IMG/VR virus record: IMGVR_UViG_3300038701_001062
Span: 1 to 34,849 of that record
Length of the DNA: 34,849 nt
Source: a virus
Reading direction: 5' to 3' (one strand)
Part shown: positions 5,979 to 13,362 of the stretch, piece after piece
Layout: every line of letters begins with the position of its first letter
Numbering within the stretch: position 1 is the stretch's first letter
The notes under the pieces: generated by a model
Databases searched by the model: none
Seen by the model: the letters and a program-made list of their open reading frames with translations, nothing else
Told to the model about the DNA's origin: nothing
Program-made: the position numbers and the translations under genes

Positions 5979-6317
5979 CTAATGACGGGTGGGAACCAAT
6001 GGTAACTCTACATGAGGTCCCGACCGAACGGCATAACGCTTTAATTGCTCGGGTGTCGCAGTCCCAAGAAACAATTCTTTTGGTAATTGATCGCGTAATG
6101 CGTAAAGAGCACCAGGGGTCACAGTATTATCCGATGAGCGGGCCACTGACTTTAAAGGAATTGTATACTGTGGTCTCCGCAAACCTAAAGCTTCATTTAT
6201 CTGCCAGTAAACGACGACATAAAGTTCGCCTTGATGCTCTAAAAGGTCAGTTAATGACAAGGCTCTATCGGTCATAAACTCCACGGCTTTTTCGTGTAAC
6301 TTCACATCATCATCCAT
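5979..6317 (-). CDS. Hypothetical protein
   Basis: A 112-residue protein with ATG at 6317, preceded by GGAGG at an ideal 5-base spacing. The N-terminus is acidic (MDDD), followed by helical segments and a hydrophobic strand LYVVVYW (about 31-37). A C-terminal TPEQLKRYAV helix follows. No family recognised. A rightward ORF (ATG 5966 to 6277) overlaps it with its own GGAG. I prefer the leftward frame because its composition and regular hydrophobic pattern look more protein-like. Confidence 0.6.
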   Translation of the reverse strand: MDDDVKLHEKAVEFMTDRALSLTDLLEHQGELYVVVYWQINEALGLRRPQYTIPLKSVARSSDNTVTPGALYALRDQLPKELFLGTATPEQLKRYAVRSGPHVELPLVPTRH

Positions 6318-6401
6318 ATCAACCTCCAAATTTATAAGGTTAGGACGATTCTACTTAATGGGGCAAATTAGCTTTCTATTGGCAGTAATCAAGACGAAGA
6401 G

Positions 6402-6689
6402 TTATTTATTAGTTCTTGGGTCTGGCATAGACTCTAAACAGAATGCTGTCCCATGGTTTCCCGTAACACCTTTTTGAAAAACGCCAGTAAATTCATTAAC
6501 GCAAAGACCGTGTGCCGCGATAACTGAGGCATAGGCTTCTACCCACTCACATTCTTTGTTGTTGGCGCAATTTGAGGCTTCGAGAAGCCAAATGCTTAAA
6601 AGCCAATCCGTATCTAATTTTACGTCAAGTTCCTTCGCTTGAACAAAGGTTGGGATTAAAAGAAATGCAAAAAGAAGATATTTCAACAT
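6402..6689 (-). CDS. Small secreted protein with four cysteines
   Basis: A 95-residue protein with a clear N-terminal signal peptide: hydrophobic core LLFAFLLIP, with likely cleavage after VQA at residue 18. The mature part has four cysteines (NCANNKEC, GLC and AFC regions) that could form two disulfides in the periplasm. Its start codon overlaps that of the divergent transglycosylase gene by two bases. No family recognised. Placed between immunity and virion genes, it could be a lysogenic conversion or superinfection factor, but there is no direct evidence. Confidence 0.6.
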   Translation of the reverse strand: MLKYLLFAFLLIPTFVQAKELDVKLDTDWLLSIWLLEASNCANNKECEWVEAYASVIAAHGLCVNEFTGVFQKGVTGNHGTAFCLESMPDPRTNK

Positions 6690-8094
6690 GAGTTATACCA
6701 AACAACAAATAGAGCAGATTATCATAGAGGAGGCGCAAAAGGTTGGCGTTGATCCTCAAGCCATGCTGAGTATAGCGCATATCGAAAGCAAGCTAAACCC
6801 TAGCGCTAAAAATCCACGTTCGAGTGCCAGTGGTCTGTTTCAGTTTATAACAAAAACCGGCAATGCATATGGGCTTAAAAATCCGTTTGACCCAAGGCAG
6901 AACGCAAACGCTGGCGCGAGGTTGATGCGAGACAATCAAAGAGCGCTAACAAAAACTCTGGGGCGAAAACCGACAGCAGGCGAGTTGTATCTCGCTCATC
7001 AACAGGGGATTGGCCGAGCTAAACAAGTTCTAGGCAATCCAAACCGCAGGGCACGTGATATTTTGCCAGGGCAGGCTTTTAGTCTCAACATCCCGCGTGG
7101 CAGCGACCCAAATATGAGCGCAAGTGAGTTCAGTAATCTGTGGACAAAGAAGATTGACAATACACCATACAAGGAGTGGGGAGGCAATAGCAGCACCGCA
7201 TTTGCATACAACGAGCAATCACTTCCAAGCCCAAGCAAAGCACCTTTTCCAGATACAAGCAGCGGTCTATTCCAACCAGCCAACCTGTTTGCATCCCCAC
7301 GTGGGCAGGTGCAGAGAGAAAGTCTAGGCCCTGCCAATCCTTCGCCGCTTCCATCCGCACCATCTGGCAATGTCATACGAGCTGGCAGTTTACCTAAAGC
7401 TACGCCACCAACGGAAGCAAACCCAAAAGCAGCATTATTACAAGCAGCTTATCAAAAGCGTAATGTGCCTACACCAGCTCCAAGGCCAGCCGATTTAAGC
7501 AAGTCTTACATTCCAAAGGCTTCGGATTACCAGCACTATCAAATGAACGTGAAGCAGCCTACGTTACCAACCGGCAGCGCAATACCATTACCAGCAGCAA
7601 GACCGGCTAATTTAACGCCTGCGCCGGTTATTGATGGACCAGTAGGTAAACCGCTTGATTTAGTACCAACGCCGCCAACACGCATTCAGCAGGCCAAAAC
7701 AAAGGCAACTAATCACCTTAAAGAGCAATTGCATCCTAAGACGCTCGCGGCACGAGGCGCAGGGGCATTAATCGGTGGTCTACTTCTTGGTCCAATGGGT
7801 GCGAAAGCCGGTCAAATGTTTGGTCCACAAATCGCAAAACAACTGAATAATCGTAACGGCGGTCTATTCGGCATGTTCAACAAACAACAGCCAGACATTT
7901 ACAGATCAGGCAAAACAATGGGTTCAAGTTCCTCTGAATGGGGCAGTGCTCAAAACCAAGGCGCGACTTATACCGCTTCAGATGGTGCGACAATTACCGG
8001 CCGTGGAAACGGCACATATGCAAGAACCAACCCGATTACTGGCGGCACGTCTTATTGGAATGAAGACGGTTCTCGCTCAACTAAAGGATATTAA
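6688..8094 (+). CDS. Virion protein with N-terminal lytic transglycosylase (SLT) domain
   Basis: A 468-residue protein. Residues 1-130 form an SLT-type lysozyme-like domain: helix with the catalytic Glu in SIAHIESKLNP (Glu about 33), then SSASGLFQFI and a later AHQQG motif. This domain cleaves the glycan strands of peptidoglycan. The middle (about 170-330) is Pro/Ala-rich and probably extended. Residues ~350-395 form a Gly/Ala zipper (GAGALIGGLLLG) that could insert in membranes. The C-terminus is Gly/Thr/Ser-rich. Such proteins are carried in the virion and open the cell wall during DNA entry. It is followed directly by the tail fibre gene. Confidence 0.82.
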   Translation: MSYTKQQIEQIIIEEAQKVGVDPQAMLSIAHIESKLNPSAKNPRSSASGLFQFITKTGNAYGLKNPFDPRQNANAGARLMRDNQRALTKTLGRKPTAGELYLAHQQGIGRAKQVLGNPNRRARDILPGQAFSLNIPRGSDPNMSASEFSNLWTKKIDNTPYKEWGGNSSTAFAYNEQSLPSPSKAPFPDTSSGLFQPANLFASPRGQVQRESLGPANPSPLPSAPSGNVIRAGSLPKATPPTEANPKAALLQAAYQKRNVPTPAPRPADLSKSYIPKASDYQHYQMNVKQPTLPTGSAIPLPAARPANLTPAPVIDGPVGKPLDLVPTPPTRIQQAKTKATNHLKEQLHPKTLAARGAGALIGGLLLGPMGAKAGQMFGPQIAKQLNNRNGGLFGMFNKQQPDIYRSGKTMGSSSSEWGSAQNQGATYTASDGATITGRGNGTYARTNPITGGTSYWNEDGSRSTKGY

Positions 8095-8892
8095 ATGGCT
8101 AAGAATAAAATAACGGAATATAGCAATACGGCTGCAAGTAATACGGATGTTGGTGGTATTCAAATCGAGGGTGAAAATGTAGTTGCCAATTTTGACAATG
8201 CGCTTCGTGAGATTATGAAGCAAATCGCCGACCTTAACACCGGCGCTTCATTCATCCACGATACATATAAAATAGCTGATAGTGATGCTGAAACCAAGCT
8301 AGCTAAATTCGACGCTGGCTCAATTACAGCGGGTCAAACGCGTACATTTACTTTTCCAGATAAGGATGGAACGTTTGCTATAGCTGCTGATGTTTTGGCG
8401 CTTTCTGGTGGCACTCTAACGGGTTTCGTTACACTTCATGCAGCGCCTACCGCAGATTTACACGCGGCTAGTAAAAAATACGTTGATGACAACGCTGCCA
8501 CCACAAATAATCCTGTATTTACAGGGAATGCAGAATTTGAAAATATTTCGGACGGAACGACTGCTATTGATGTTGAATATGTAGTGAACGGGTCTGCAAA
8601 GGCATGGGTTAATTTTAATGGTACTGGCACAATCGCGATAAGGGATAGTTTTAATGTTTCCAGCTTAACCGATAATGGCACGGGTGCATATAATTATAAC
8701 CTTACCAATTCCATGAATAATACCAATTACGTTGATCTTACAAGGGGTGCTGATACAGCTAGCGGCTTCGTACAGCTTTCAACTGTAACAAATAACACTG
8801 TTTCGGCTGTTTATATTCAATCAAGAAATAGTAGTTTTTCGATAGGCGACAGTGCATACAACATTGGGCAAGTTCACGGTGATCTGGCTTGA
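8095..8892 (+). CDS. Tail fibre or tailspike-like protein
   Basis: A 265-residue protein beginning immediately after the transglycosylase stop. The first 50 residues (VANFDNALREIMKQIADLN) resemble the virion-attachment region of short-tailed phage fibres. Residues ~80-140 have TFTFPDKDGTFA and LSGGTLTGFVTLHAAPT repeats, typical of phage fibre shaft sequence. The C-terminal part is Asn/Ser/Thr-rich beta structure. It most likely binds the host surface. The length is short for a complete fibre, so it may be an adaptor fibre or a trimmed receptor-binding protein. No chaperone domain is seen. Confidence 0.75.
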   Translation: MAKNKITEYSNTAASNTDVGGIQIEGENVVANFDNALREIMKQIADLNTGASFIHDTYKIADSDAETKLAKFDAGSITAGQTRTFTFPDKDGTFAIAADVLALSGGTLTGFVTLHAAPTADLHAASKKYVDDNAATTNNPVFTGNAEFENISDGTTAIDVEYVVNGSAKAWVNFNGTGTIAIRDSFNVSSLTDNGTGAYNYNLTNSMNNTNYVDLTRGADTASGFVQLSTVTNNTVSAVYIQSRNSSFSIGDSAYNIGQVHGDLA

Positions 8893-9383
8893 ACATAGAG
8901 GATTTTAAAAATCACAAGTTTCTTTGGGTCCGTTCTTATTTTTATGCCAAAGTCCTACCAGAAGTAGATTCAAAATATCGCGTCTTGTTTGAAGACCCAG
9001 ACGACCTTGATGGGCCTGTTAAAATACTTATCCCTGATCCGAATTGGATGGCGGCGGCTTTAAACGGGTCGGTTCTCCCAGATATCAGCTCGTACATTGC
9101 TGATCAAAAGACACTTGAGGAATACGAAAAGCAAAACGGTTCTCTTGAGGACTTCAATTGGCGAGATCATGATCCTCAGCACCCTTATGCTGCTCCACGC
9201 GGACCAATGACAGAAGAAGAGGCTATTGAGTACCTTATTCAAAAGGATATCCCACCTAGTGTTTGGCGTGATTACAAAGGCAACCGAACAATCATGAAGA
9301 TTGTACCTGTTGAACTGGTACCGACAGACAGATCATATAGAAATGCTTGGGTTATTAGCCAAGAAGAAAAGGAAGCGGCATGA
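8889..9383 (+). CDS. Hypothetical protein of the tail fibre operon
   Basis: A 164-residue acidic soluble protein. It probably starts at TTG 8889, overlapping the stop of the fibre gene, because no ATG occurs in frame until residue 54 and GGTGAT lies about 6 bases upstream. It has several Pro- and Asp-rich loops and ends with ATGA overlap to the next gene. The RSYRNAWV motif near the C-terminus (around residues 148-155) echoes RLFRSAWV in the following protein, suggesting related peptide features. Probably a fibre assembly or tail-associated protein. Confidence 0.6.
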   Translation: MNIEDFKNHKFLWVRSYFYAKVLPEVDSKYRVLFEDPDDLDGPVKILIPDPNWMAAALNGSVLPDISSYIADQKTLEEYEKQNGSLEDFNWRDHDPQHPYAAPRGPMTEEEAIEYLIQKDIPPSVWRDYKGNRTIMKIVPVELVPTDRSYRNAWVISQEEKEAA

Positions 9384-9853
9384 CTGCAACACAGATTAAC
9401 GTAAACGGACAGCTAGTAAATGCACAGCCACCAGAGGATAGACTTTTTAGAAGTGCTTGGGTGATGGATGGTGATGCTATTGTAGTTGATGTTGAAAAAG
9501 CAAAACCAATTGCATACAAGAAAATTGAAGAATGGCGCACAGCTCAGAAAGAATTGCCCTTCACTGTAGACGGTATTGGCGAGTTTAGTGCTGACGAAGA
9601 GAGTAAGACAAACATTGATGGTGCAAGTCAAGCAGCATTGATGGCTAGTGTAACCTCACAACCATTCTCAATTGATTGGTCCACACATGATGACACTGTT
9701 ATTACACTGGATGCAACACAGATGATGCTAGTAGGTCAAGGCCTGTTAGCTCACATCAACGCAGCTCATGTAGCAGCAAGAGTTAAGTTTTCAGAGGTTG
9801 AGGCTGCAACGACTATAACTGAGATTGAAGCTGTTCTTGATGGTTTGTCTTAA
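9380..9853 (+). CDS. DUF4376-like tail fibre accessory protein
   Basis: A 157-residue protein. The N-terminal 50 residues carry RLFRSAWVMDG, like the tail assembly chaperone-type proteins found next to fibres. The C-terminal ~100 residues (EEWRTAQ, FSIDWSTHDDTVITLDA, then a long helix with HINAAHVAAR) match the pattern of the DUF4376 family, commonly placed after phage fibre genes. It is translationally coupled to the preceding gene. Exact function is unknown; a role in fibre folding or attachment is likely. Confidence 0.7.
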   Translation: MTATQINVNGQLVNAQPPEDRLFRSAWVMDGDAIVVDVEKAKPIAYKKIEEWRTAQKELPFTVDGIGEFSADEESKTNIDGASQAALMASVTSQPFSIDWSTHDDTVITLDATQMMLVGQGLLAHINAAHVAARVKFSEVEAATTITEIEAVLDGLS

Positions 9854-9859
9854 TCTCAA

Positions 9860-10069
9860 ATGCCAGACCTAGAATGCACCTGGTGGCCTGACAATTGGTT
9901 CGGGCTGAACATAACTGATTGCTGCATACGGCATGACTTAGGCGCTTCCGATTGGGAGCTTTTTTTATGCGTGGGTGAACAAGATCCGCGCTTATGGCCG
10001 GTCGCATTTGTGATGCTTATTGGACTGGCAACGCTTGGAAGAGTTTACCGAAAATTCCAGCGTAAATAA
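9860..10069 (+). CDS. Small PLA2-like protein with C-terminal membrane helix
   Basis: A 69-residue protein with the motif ITDCCIRHDLG (about 18-28). This matches the D-x-CC-x-x-HD active-site signature of secreted phospholipase A2 enzymes, whose His/Asp pair hydrolyses lipid esters. The N-terminus is Trp-rich (WWPDNWFG). A hydrophobic helix (about 45-61, WPVAFVMLIGLATLG) precedes a basic tail, so it is probably membrane-anchored. It lies just upstream of the endolysin. Membrane damage during lysis is plausible but inferred. The calcium-binding glycine loop of classical PLA2 is not clearly present. Confidence 0.65.
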   Translation: MPDLECTWWPDNWFGLNITDCCIRHDLGASDWELFLCVGEQDPRLWPVAFVMLIGLATLGRVYRKFQRK

Positions 10070-10086
10070 TCAAAGGAAAATTTGGA

Positions 10087-10827
10087 ATGCGAAAGCTCAA
10101 TGAAATCATTGTGCATTGTTCAGCTACGCCTGAAGGAAAGAACTTCACGGTTGAGCAAATTAGACGTTGGCACAAGGCTAGAGGCTGGTCAGACATCGGT
10201 TATCATTATGTAATTTATTTAGATGGTAGCATTCATGAAGGGCGCTCTATCCGATTAAAGGGCGCACATGTTGCGGGCCGTAATACTGGCACAATTGGCG
10301 TTTGCTATATTGGCGGCGTAAAACGTGATGGGAAAACACCTAAAGACACACGCACAGCAGCACAAAAGAAATCGCTAGAATTGCTGTTGAAAAATCTATT
10401 AGGCAAATATCCTGGCATCAATAAAATCTCAGGCCATAATGAATACGCAGCGAAAGCCTGCCCTTGCTTTAATGCAAACTTAGAATATCGCGGTCTTACA
10501 GGAAACCCAACCGTAGTCGTAAAAGAAAATAAGGCTAACGACCGCATTCGATATCTTCAAAAGCTTCTTAGTAAAACGGGTTACTATGCAGGCCAATTAG
10601 ACGGTATTGCAGGGCCACAAACAAAAGAAGGCATTATCAGCTATCAAAAAGCAAACGGCCTTAATGTCTCAGGCGAGTTTGACGCTGAAACCGTAAAGCT
10701 TCTTAGAAAAGTTGAAACGATTAGCCCCGCGACAAAACAAGTCGTTGTTGCTGCTGTTGCCGTGACCACAACGGCTACGGTTACGCTATGGGATAAAATT
10801 GAAGCATTTTTTGCGGGGTGGTTTTAA
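10087..10827 (+). CDS. Endolysin: N-acetylmuramoyl-L-alanine amidase with peptidoglycan-binding domain
   Basis: A 246-residue protein. Residues 1-130 match the T7 lysozyme type of amidase_2. His10, His117 and Cys125 are the expected zinc ligands, and Tyr39 and Lys123 the expected catalytic helpers, in motifs IIVHCSAT, GWSDIGYH and KACPCF. It cuts the bond between MurNAc and L-alanine. Residues ~150-212 form a PG_binding_1-like domain (RYLQKLLSKTGYYAGQLDG...GPQTKEGI). The last ~35 residues are hydrophobic (VVVAAVAVTTTATVTLW), an unusual C-terminal membrane-seeking tail. The gene's stop overlaps the start of the next membrane protein gene, forming a lysis cassette. Confidence 0.92.
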   Translation: MRKLNEIIVHCSATPEGKNFTVEQIRRWHKARGWSDIGYHYVIYLDGSIHEGRSIRLKGAHVAGRNTGTIGVCYIGGVKRDGKTPKDTRTAAQKKSLELLLKNLLGKYPGINKISGHNEYAAKACPCFNANLEYRGLTGNPTVVVKENKANDRIRYLQKLLSKTGYYAGQLDGIAGPQTKEGIISYQKANGLNVSGEFDAETVKLLRKVETISPATKQVVVAAVAVTTTATVTLWDKIEAFFAGWF

Positions 10828-11027
10828 TGAGCTGGTTTCGCAAAAAACTAAAAGGCTATCGGACTGTCCTTGTCAATACTTTGCTGACTGTCATGCCTAT
10901 TTTGGAAATGACAGAGCTATTAAGCGTTCTACCCGATGGCTGGCAAAACTGGTACGCAATCGCAATGGCTGTGATTAACCTATGGCTTCGATCCATCACA
11001 ACAACGCCGATGGGTAAAAAGCTATGA
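10827..11027 (+). CDS. Small membrane protein of the lysis cassette, possible holin
   Basis: A 66-residue protein whose ATG overlaps the endolysin stop (TAATG). A basic N-terminus is followed by a hydrophobic segment (about 14-35), the polar stretch LPDGWQNWY, and a second hydrophobic segment (42-56). The end is TTTPMGKK. Proteins of this shape are common beside endolysins in alphaproteobacterial phages. Two helices and its place between endolysin and spanins suggest a holin or pinholin, but the class is not proven. Confidence 0.65.
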   Translation: MSWFRKKLKGYRTVLVNTLLTVMPILEMTELLSVLPDGWQNWYAIAMAVINLWLRSITTTPMGKKL

Positions 11028-11278
11028 TGGGTATTGCAGCATTAACCTCACTCCCTAGCCGTATCGGTATTGCTCTAATCATCGCTTTTATGATTGCCGC
11101 ATTTGGCTACATGAAAGGTCGTGAAGCTGGAAAAGTTGAACAGCTAAAAGACAGCGTTGAAGCTTACAAAAACAGAAATGAGATAAACAATGAAGTTAAC
11201 AATCTTGATGACATTGCCTTGTGTATTGCTCTTGGCGGGTTGCCAAACGAATGCGACGAATTGCGCGGGTTGGACTAA
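11024..11278 (+). CDS. Rz-like inner-membrane spanin
   Basis: An 84-residue protein starting on an ATGA overlap. It has one N-terminal transmembrane helix (about 14-30, IGIALIIAFMIAAFGYM) and a charged coiled-coil periplasmic part (GREAGKVEQLKDSVEAYKNR). Rz proteins span the periplasm with the outer-membrane lipoprotein Rz1 and fuse the membranes at the last lysis step. The start of an Rz1-like lipoprotein gene lies inside this gene in the +1 frame, the classic embedded arrangement. Confidence 0.8.
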   Translation: MMGIAALTSLPSRIGIALIIAFMIAAFGYMKGREAGKVEQLKDSVEAYKNRNEINNEVNNLDDIALCIALGGLPNECDELRGLD

Positions 11279-11387
11279 ACCGCCGAAAGCGAATAACCCC
11301 GTTAATCTTGCCAAATCAGAGCGGAATTTATCTCGTTGGGTAGTTTCCACGGATAAGCAGGGGCAGAAACAAGGCTGTTGGAAATGA
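11190..11387 (+). CDS. Rz1-like outer-membrane spanin lipoprotein
   Basis: A 65-residue protein read in the +1 frame of the Rz-like gene for its first 30 codons and extending past its stop. The signal peptide ends in a lipobox LLAGC (Cys18), marking lipid modification and outer-membrane sorting. The mature part contains a short Pro-containing stretch (WTKPPKANNP), as in Rz1 proteins. Together with the preceding gene it makes a two-component spanin. Confidence 0.82.
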   Translation: MKLTILMTLPCVLLLAGCQTNATNCAGWTKPPKANNPVNLAKSERNLSRWVVSTDKQGQKQGCWK

Positions 11388-11572
11388 CTATCGATTTTGA
11401 AAAAATACTTACATCAATAACATTAAGCTTAATCGGTGGCGTTGTATGGCTTGTGCGCAAAGTATTTACCAATGAAAAGAAAATCGCCTTGTTAGAGGCA
11501 GAAATAAAACGAAGAAACGAGGATATAAAGGAAATCAAAGCGGACGTTAAATCTTTAATCGGAGATAAGTAA
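11384..11572 (+). CDS. Small membrane protein with C-terminal coiled coil
   Basis: A 62-residue protein; ATG at 11384 overlaps the stop of the Rz1-like gene. One hydrophobic segment (about 11-26) is followed by a strongly charged helix (EKKIALLEAEIKRRNEDIKEIK) that should form a coiled coil. Similar holin-accessory proteins (XhlA-like) occur in phage lysis cassettes. Its place at the end of the cassette supports a lysis role; the exact family is uncertain. Confidence 0.6.
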   Translation: MTIDFEKILTSITLSLIGGVVWLVRKVFTNEKKIALLEAEIKRRNEDIKEIKADVKSLIGDK

Positions 11573-11573
11573 T

Positions 11574-12707
11574 ATGCTAACCGAGAAACATTTACGTGAT
11601 ATTGTTGCAGTGTATTACGAATGCGATAAAAATAAAACTAAAGCTGCTGAAATGCTTGGTATTCCTCGCAAAACATATTCATACCAATTAAAAAAGGCTT
11701 TCGATGAAGGTGTCCAACTTTCTGATGGTGTGCGAAAAGTTTTAGATGACGGTCAATTATCCGCAAGAGAGGCAAAGGGCGGTTGGATTCATAATTATGA
11801 TGAAGACGGTAAAAAAACGGCTGCAACACGCTGGTCCGCTCCAGAGCTAGATATTGATGGTTGGTTTGAAAAGCTAGAAGAACGTTTTGCTAGTCTAAAG
11901 CCTGTAAAAAAGATTAAAGCACCTAAAGTAAATGATGACGATTTAATCACACTATACCCAATTGCTGATCCTCATATTGGTATGAAGGCTTGTGAAGAGA
12001 TGACAGGCGAAAAGTATGACACAGCAACAGCGATTAGTAGGCTTCAAAAGTGGATTTGTGCGCTAGTCGACAAAAGCCCGTCTTCGGGTACTGCTATAAT
12101 TCTTGGTGTCGGTGATTTGCTTCATGCAGATGACACAAACAATGAAACGCCACGGGGCAAGAATAAGCTAGATGTAGACACCGATATTTATGACAGCACT
12201 GATTTAACTATCGAGGCTTTAGCTACGGCAATCGATGCAGCAGCACGAAAGCATAAAAACATCTTAGTCAATATCCTTCCTGGCAACCACGATAAACACT
12301 CACATAGAGTTGTAGCAATAGGACTTAGAGAGAGATATCGAGATAATCCGCGTATTGACGTAAACACTAGTAAAAATGAGTTCTTTAAATACAAGTTTGG
12401 TAATGTTGGTATTGCAGCTCATCATGGCGATAAAGCGCAGCCAAAAGAGATTATTCTAATGCTATATGATTTGTTTTCTAATTTCTTTGCAGGGGTTAAA
12501 ACTCGTATTTTGTATACGGCTCACAGACACCACGAGCGCCAAGCTGAGATTGGTGGATGGTTATGGGTGCAATTGAAGGCCATGACTAATAGAGACGCTC
12601 ACGCGGCAACACATGCCTATACAGGCGTTCCAGGTATGGAAGCTGTTACCTATCATCGAAAAGGGAATAAATACTGCTCATTCCCTGTGGATTCTTTCGA
12701 TGACTGA
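11574..12707 (+). CDS. Metallophosphoesterase with N-terminal helix-turn-helix
   Basis: A 377-residue protein. Residues ~5-45 are a helix-turn-helix of the Fis/HTH_8 type (NKTKAAEMLGIPRKTYSYQL). Residues ~125-330 carry the calcineurin-like phosphoesterase motifs: ADPHIG (D132, H134), LGVGD (D181), LPGNHDKH (N238, H239), AAHHGD (H283/H284) and TAHRHH (H317, H319). These residues hold two metal ions and hydrolyse phosphoesters, often nucleic acid or nucleotide. Fusion of a DNA-binding domain to the enzyme suggests action on DNA. It begins one base after the coiled-coil gene and is the last large gene before small genes and attP. Confidence 0.85.
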   Translation: MLTEKHLRDIVAVYYECDKNKTKAAEMLGIPRKTYSYQLKKAFDEGVQLSDGVRKVLDDGQLSAREAKGGWIHNYDEDGKKTAATRWSAPELDIDGWFEKLEERFASLKPVKKIKAPKVNDDDLITLYPIADPHIGMKACEEMTGEKYDTATAISRLQKWICALVDKSPSSGTAIILGVGDLLHADDTNNETPRGKNKLDVDTDIYDSTDLTIEALATAIDAAARKHKNILVNILPGNHDKHSHRVVAIGLRERYRDNPRIDVNTSKNEFFKYKFGNVGIAAHHGDKAQPKEIILMLYDLFSNFFAGVKTRILYTAHRHHERQAEIGGWLWVQLKAMTNRDAHAATHAYTGVPGMEAVTYHRKGNKYCSFPVDSFDD

Positions 12708-12855
12708 TAAACCAATTATCCATTGCAAGCCCAATAATAAGAAACAACTAGAATACCGGCTTGAATTAGGCTCTCATACCTACATATTCAGCGACAAAGA
12801 GGAATTACTTAGCTTTCTCTCTAACGGGCTGTTTTGCGCATCCCTCAAGGTATAG
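12700..12855 (+). CDS. Small hypothetical protein
   Basis: A 51-residue protein; ATG at 12700 overlaps the end of the phosphoesterase gene by 8 bases. The sequence is short and polar with a YIFSDKEELLSFL segment. Its 3' end overlaps the end of a leftward gene (12805-12945) by 51 bases, so the two converge. No family recognised. Confidence 0.5.
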   Translation: MTDKPIIHCKPNNKKQLEYRLELGSHTYIFSDKEELLSFLSNGLFCASLKV

Positions 12856-12945
12856 TGCCATCTCTTCCTCACTCACCCATCTTTCATAAGCCACACTTTC
12901 CCCGTCTTCTGTTACGGTAATAAGTATGTGTATGGGCTTAGACAT
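12805..12945 (-). CDS. Small hypothetical protein
   Basis: A 46-residue protein. ATG at 12945 is preceded by AGGGA at good spacing. It has a strand pattern (HILITVTEDGESVAYERWVSEEE) suggesting a small beta-hairpin plus helix. It converges on and overlaps the 51-residue rightward gene. The start region is nearly identical to that of the next gene upstream (12957-13148). Confidence 0.5.
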   Translation of the reverse strand: MSKPIHILITVTEDGESVAYERWVSEEEMALYLEGCAKQPVREKAK

Positions 12946-12956
12946 GATCGTCCCTT

Positions 12957-13148
12957 TTATGGTGTTGTATTTTCTACATGCGCGACTGATCCGCAATTCG
13001 GGCATTTCATTTGAAAATTATTGTCTGCCGCGTCGAGCCAATCGATTAAATCAAAGTTTATCAAATCTTGCGTGTCACATGACTTATTGCAATCAAGCTC
13101 TATCCAGCCTTGGTCACCGTTGTCGTAATGGATAATCTGATGTGGCAT
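12957..13148 (-). CDS. Small protein with one C-terminal CxxC motif
   Basis: A 63-residue acidic protein with ATG at 13148, preceded by GGGGA at good spacing. Near the C-terminus is MKCPNCGSVAH (about 47-57), half of a zinc ribbon; Cys19 and Cys24 upstream could complete a metal site. No named family. It lies on the far side of attP from the integrase, so after integration it would be at the other end of the prophage. Confidence 0.6.
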   Translation of the reverse strand: MPHQIIHYDNGDQGWIELDCNKSCDTQDLINFDLIDWLDAADNNFQMKCPNCGSVAHVENTTP

Positions 13149-13168
13149 GATCGTCCCCTTTATTTGGT

Positions 13169-13345
13169 TTATAAAACACTCTCAAAATAGGAAGCAGAAG
13201 CCCTAAGCAATTCTTCAGTATTCATTGTTTCCAAATGGTACTGATCCAGACCGTCTTCCATGACTGTCTCTCCCTCATTCCACGCGTCTTTAACGGCAGC
13301 AGAAAAGATTGTTTGGGCTATGCTTTTTAATTCATTTTCTTCCAT
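13169..13345 (-). CDS. Small acidic hypothetical protein
   Basis: A 58-residue acidic helical protein; ATG at 13345 has AAGGAG seven bases upstream. It reads MEENELKSIAQTIF at the N-terminus and ends SYFESVL. No family recognised. It starts beside the leftmost candidate integrase arm site and begins the small-gene group outside the integrase side of attP. Confidence 0.55.
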   Translation of the reverse strand: MEENELKSIAQTIFSAAVKDAWNEGETVMEDGLDQYHLETMNTEELLRASASYFESVL

Positions 13346-13362
13346 TTCAATGCTCCTTTTTA

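Noticed and set aside
5936-6277. Rightward 103-113 codon frame opposite the 112-residue leftward gene
   Set aside because: It has a GGAG upstream, but the leftward frame has a stronger GGAGG and a more natural residue pattern. The rightward one would also start right after a terminator with no visible promoter.
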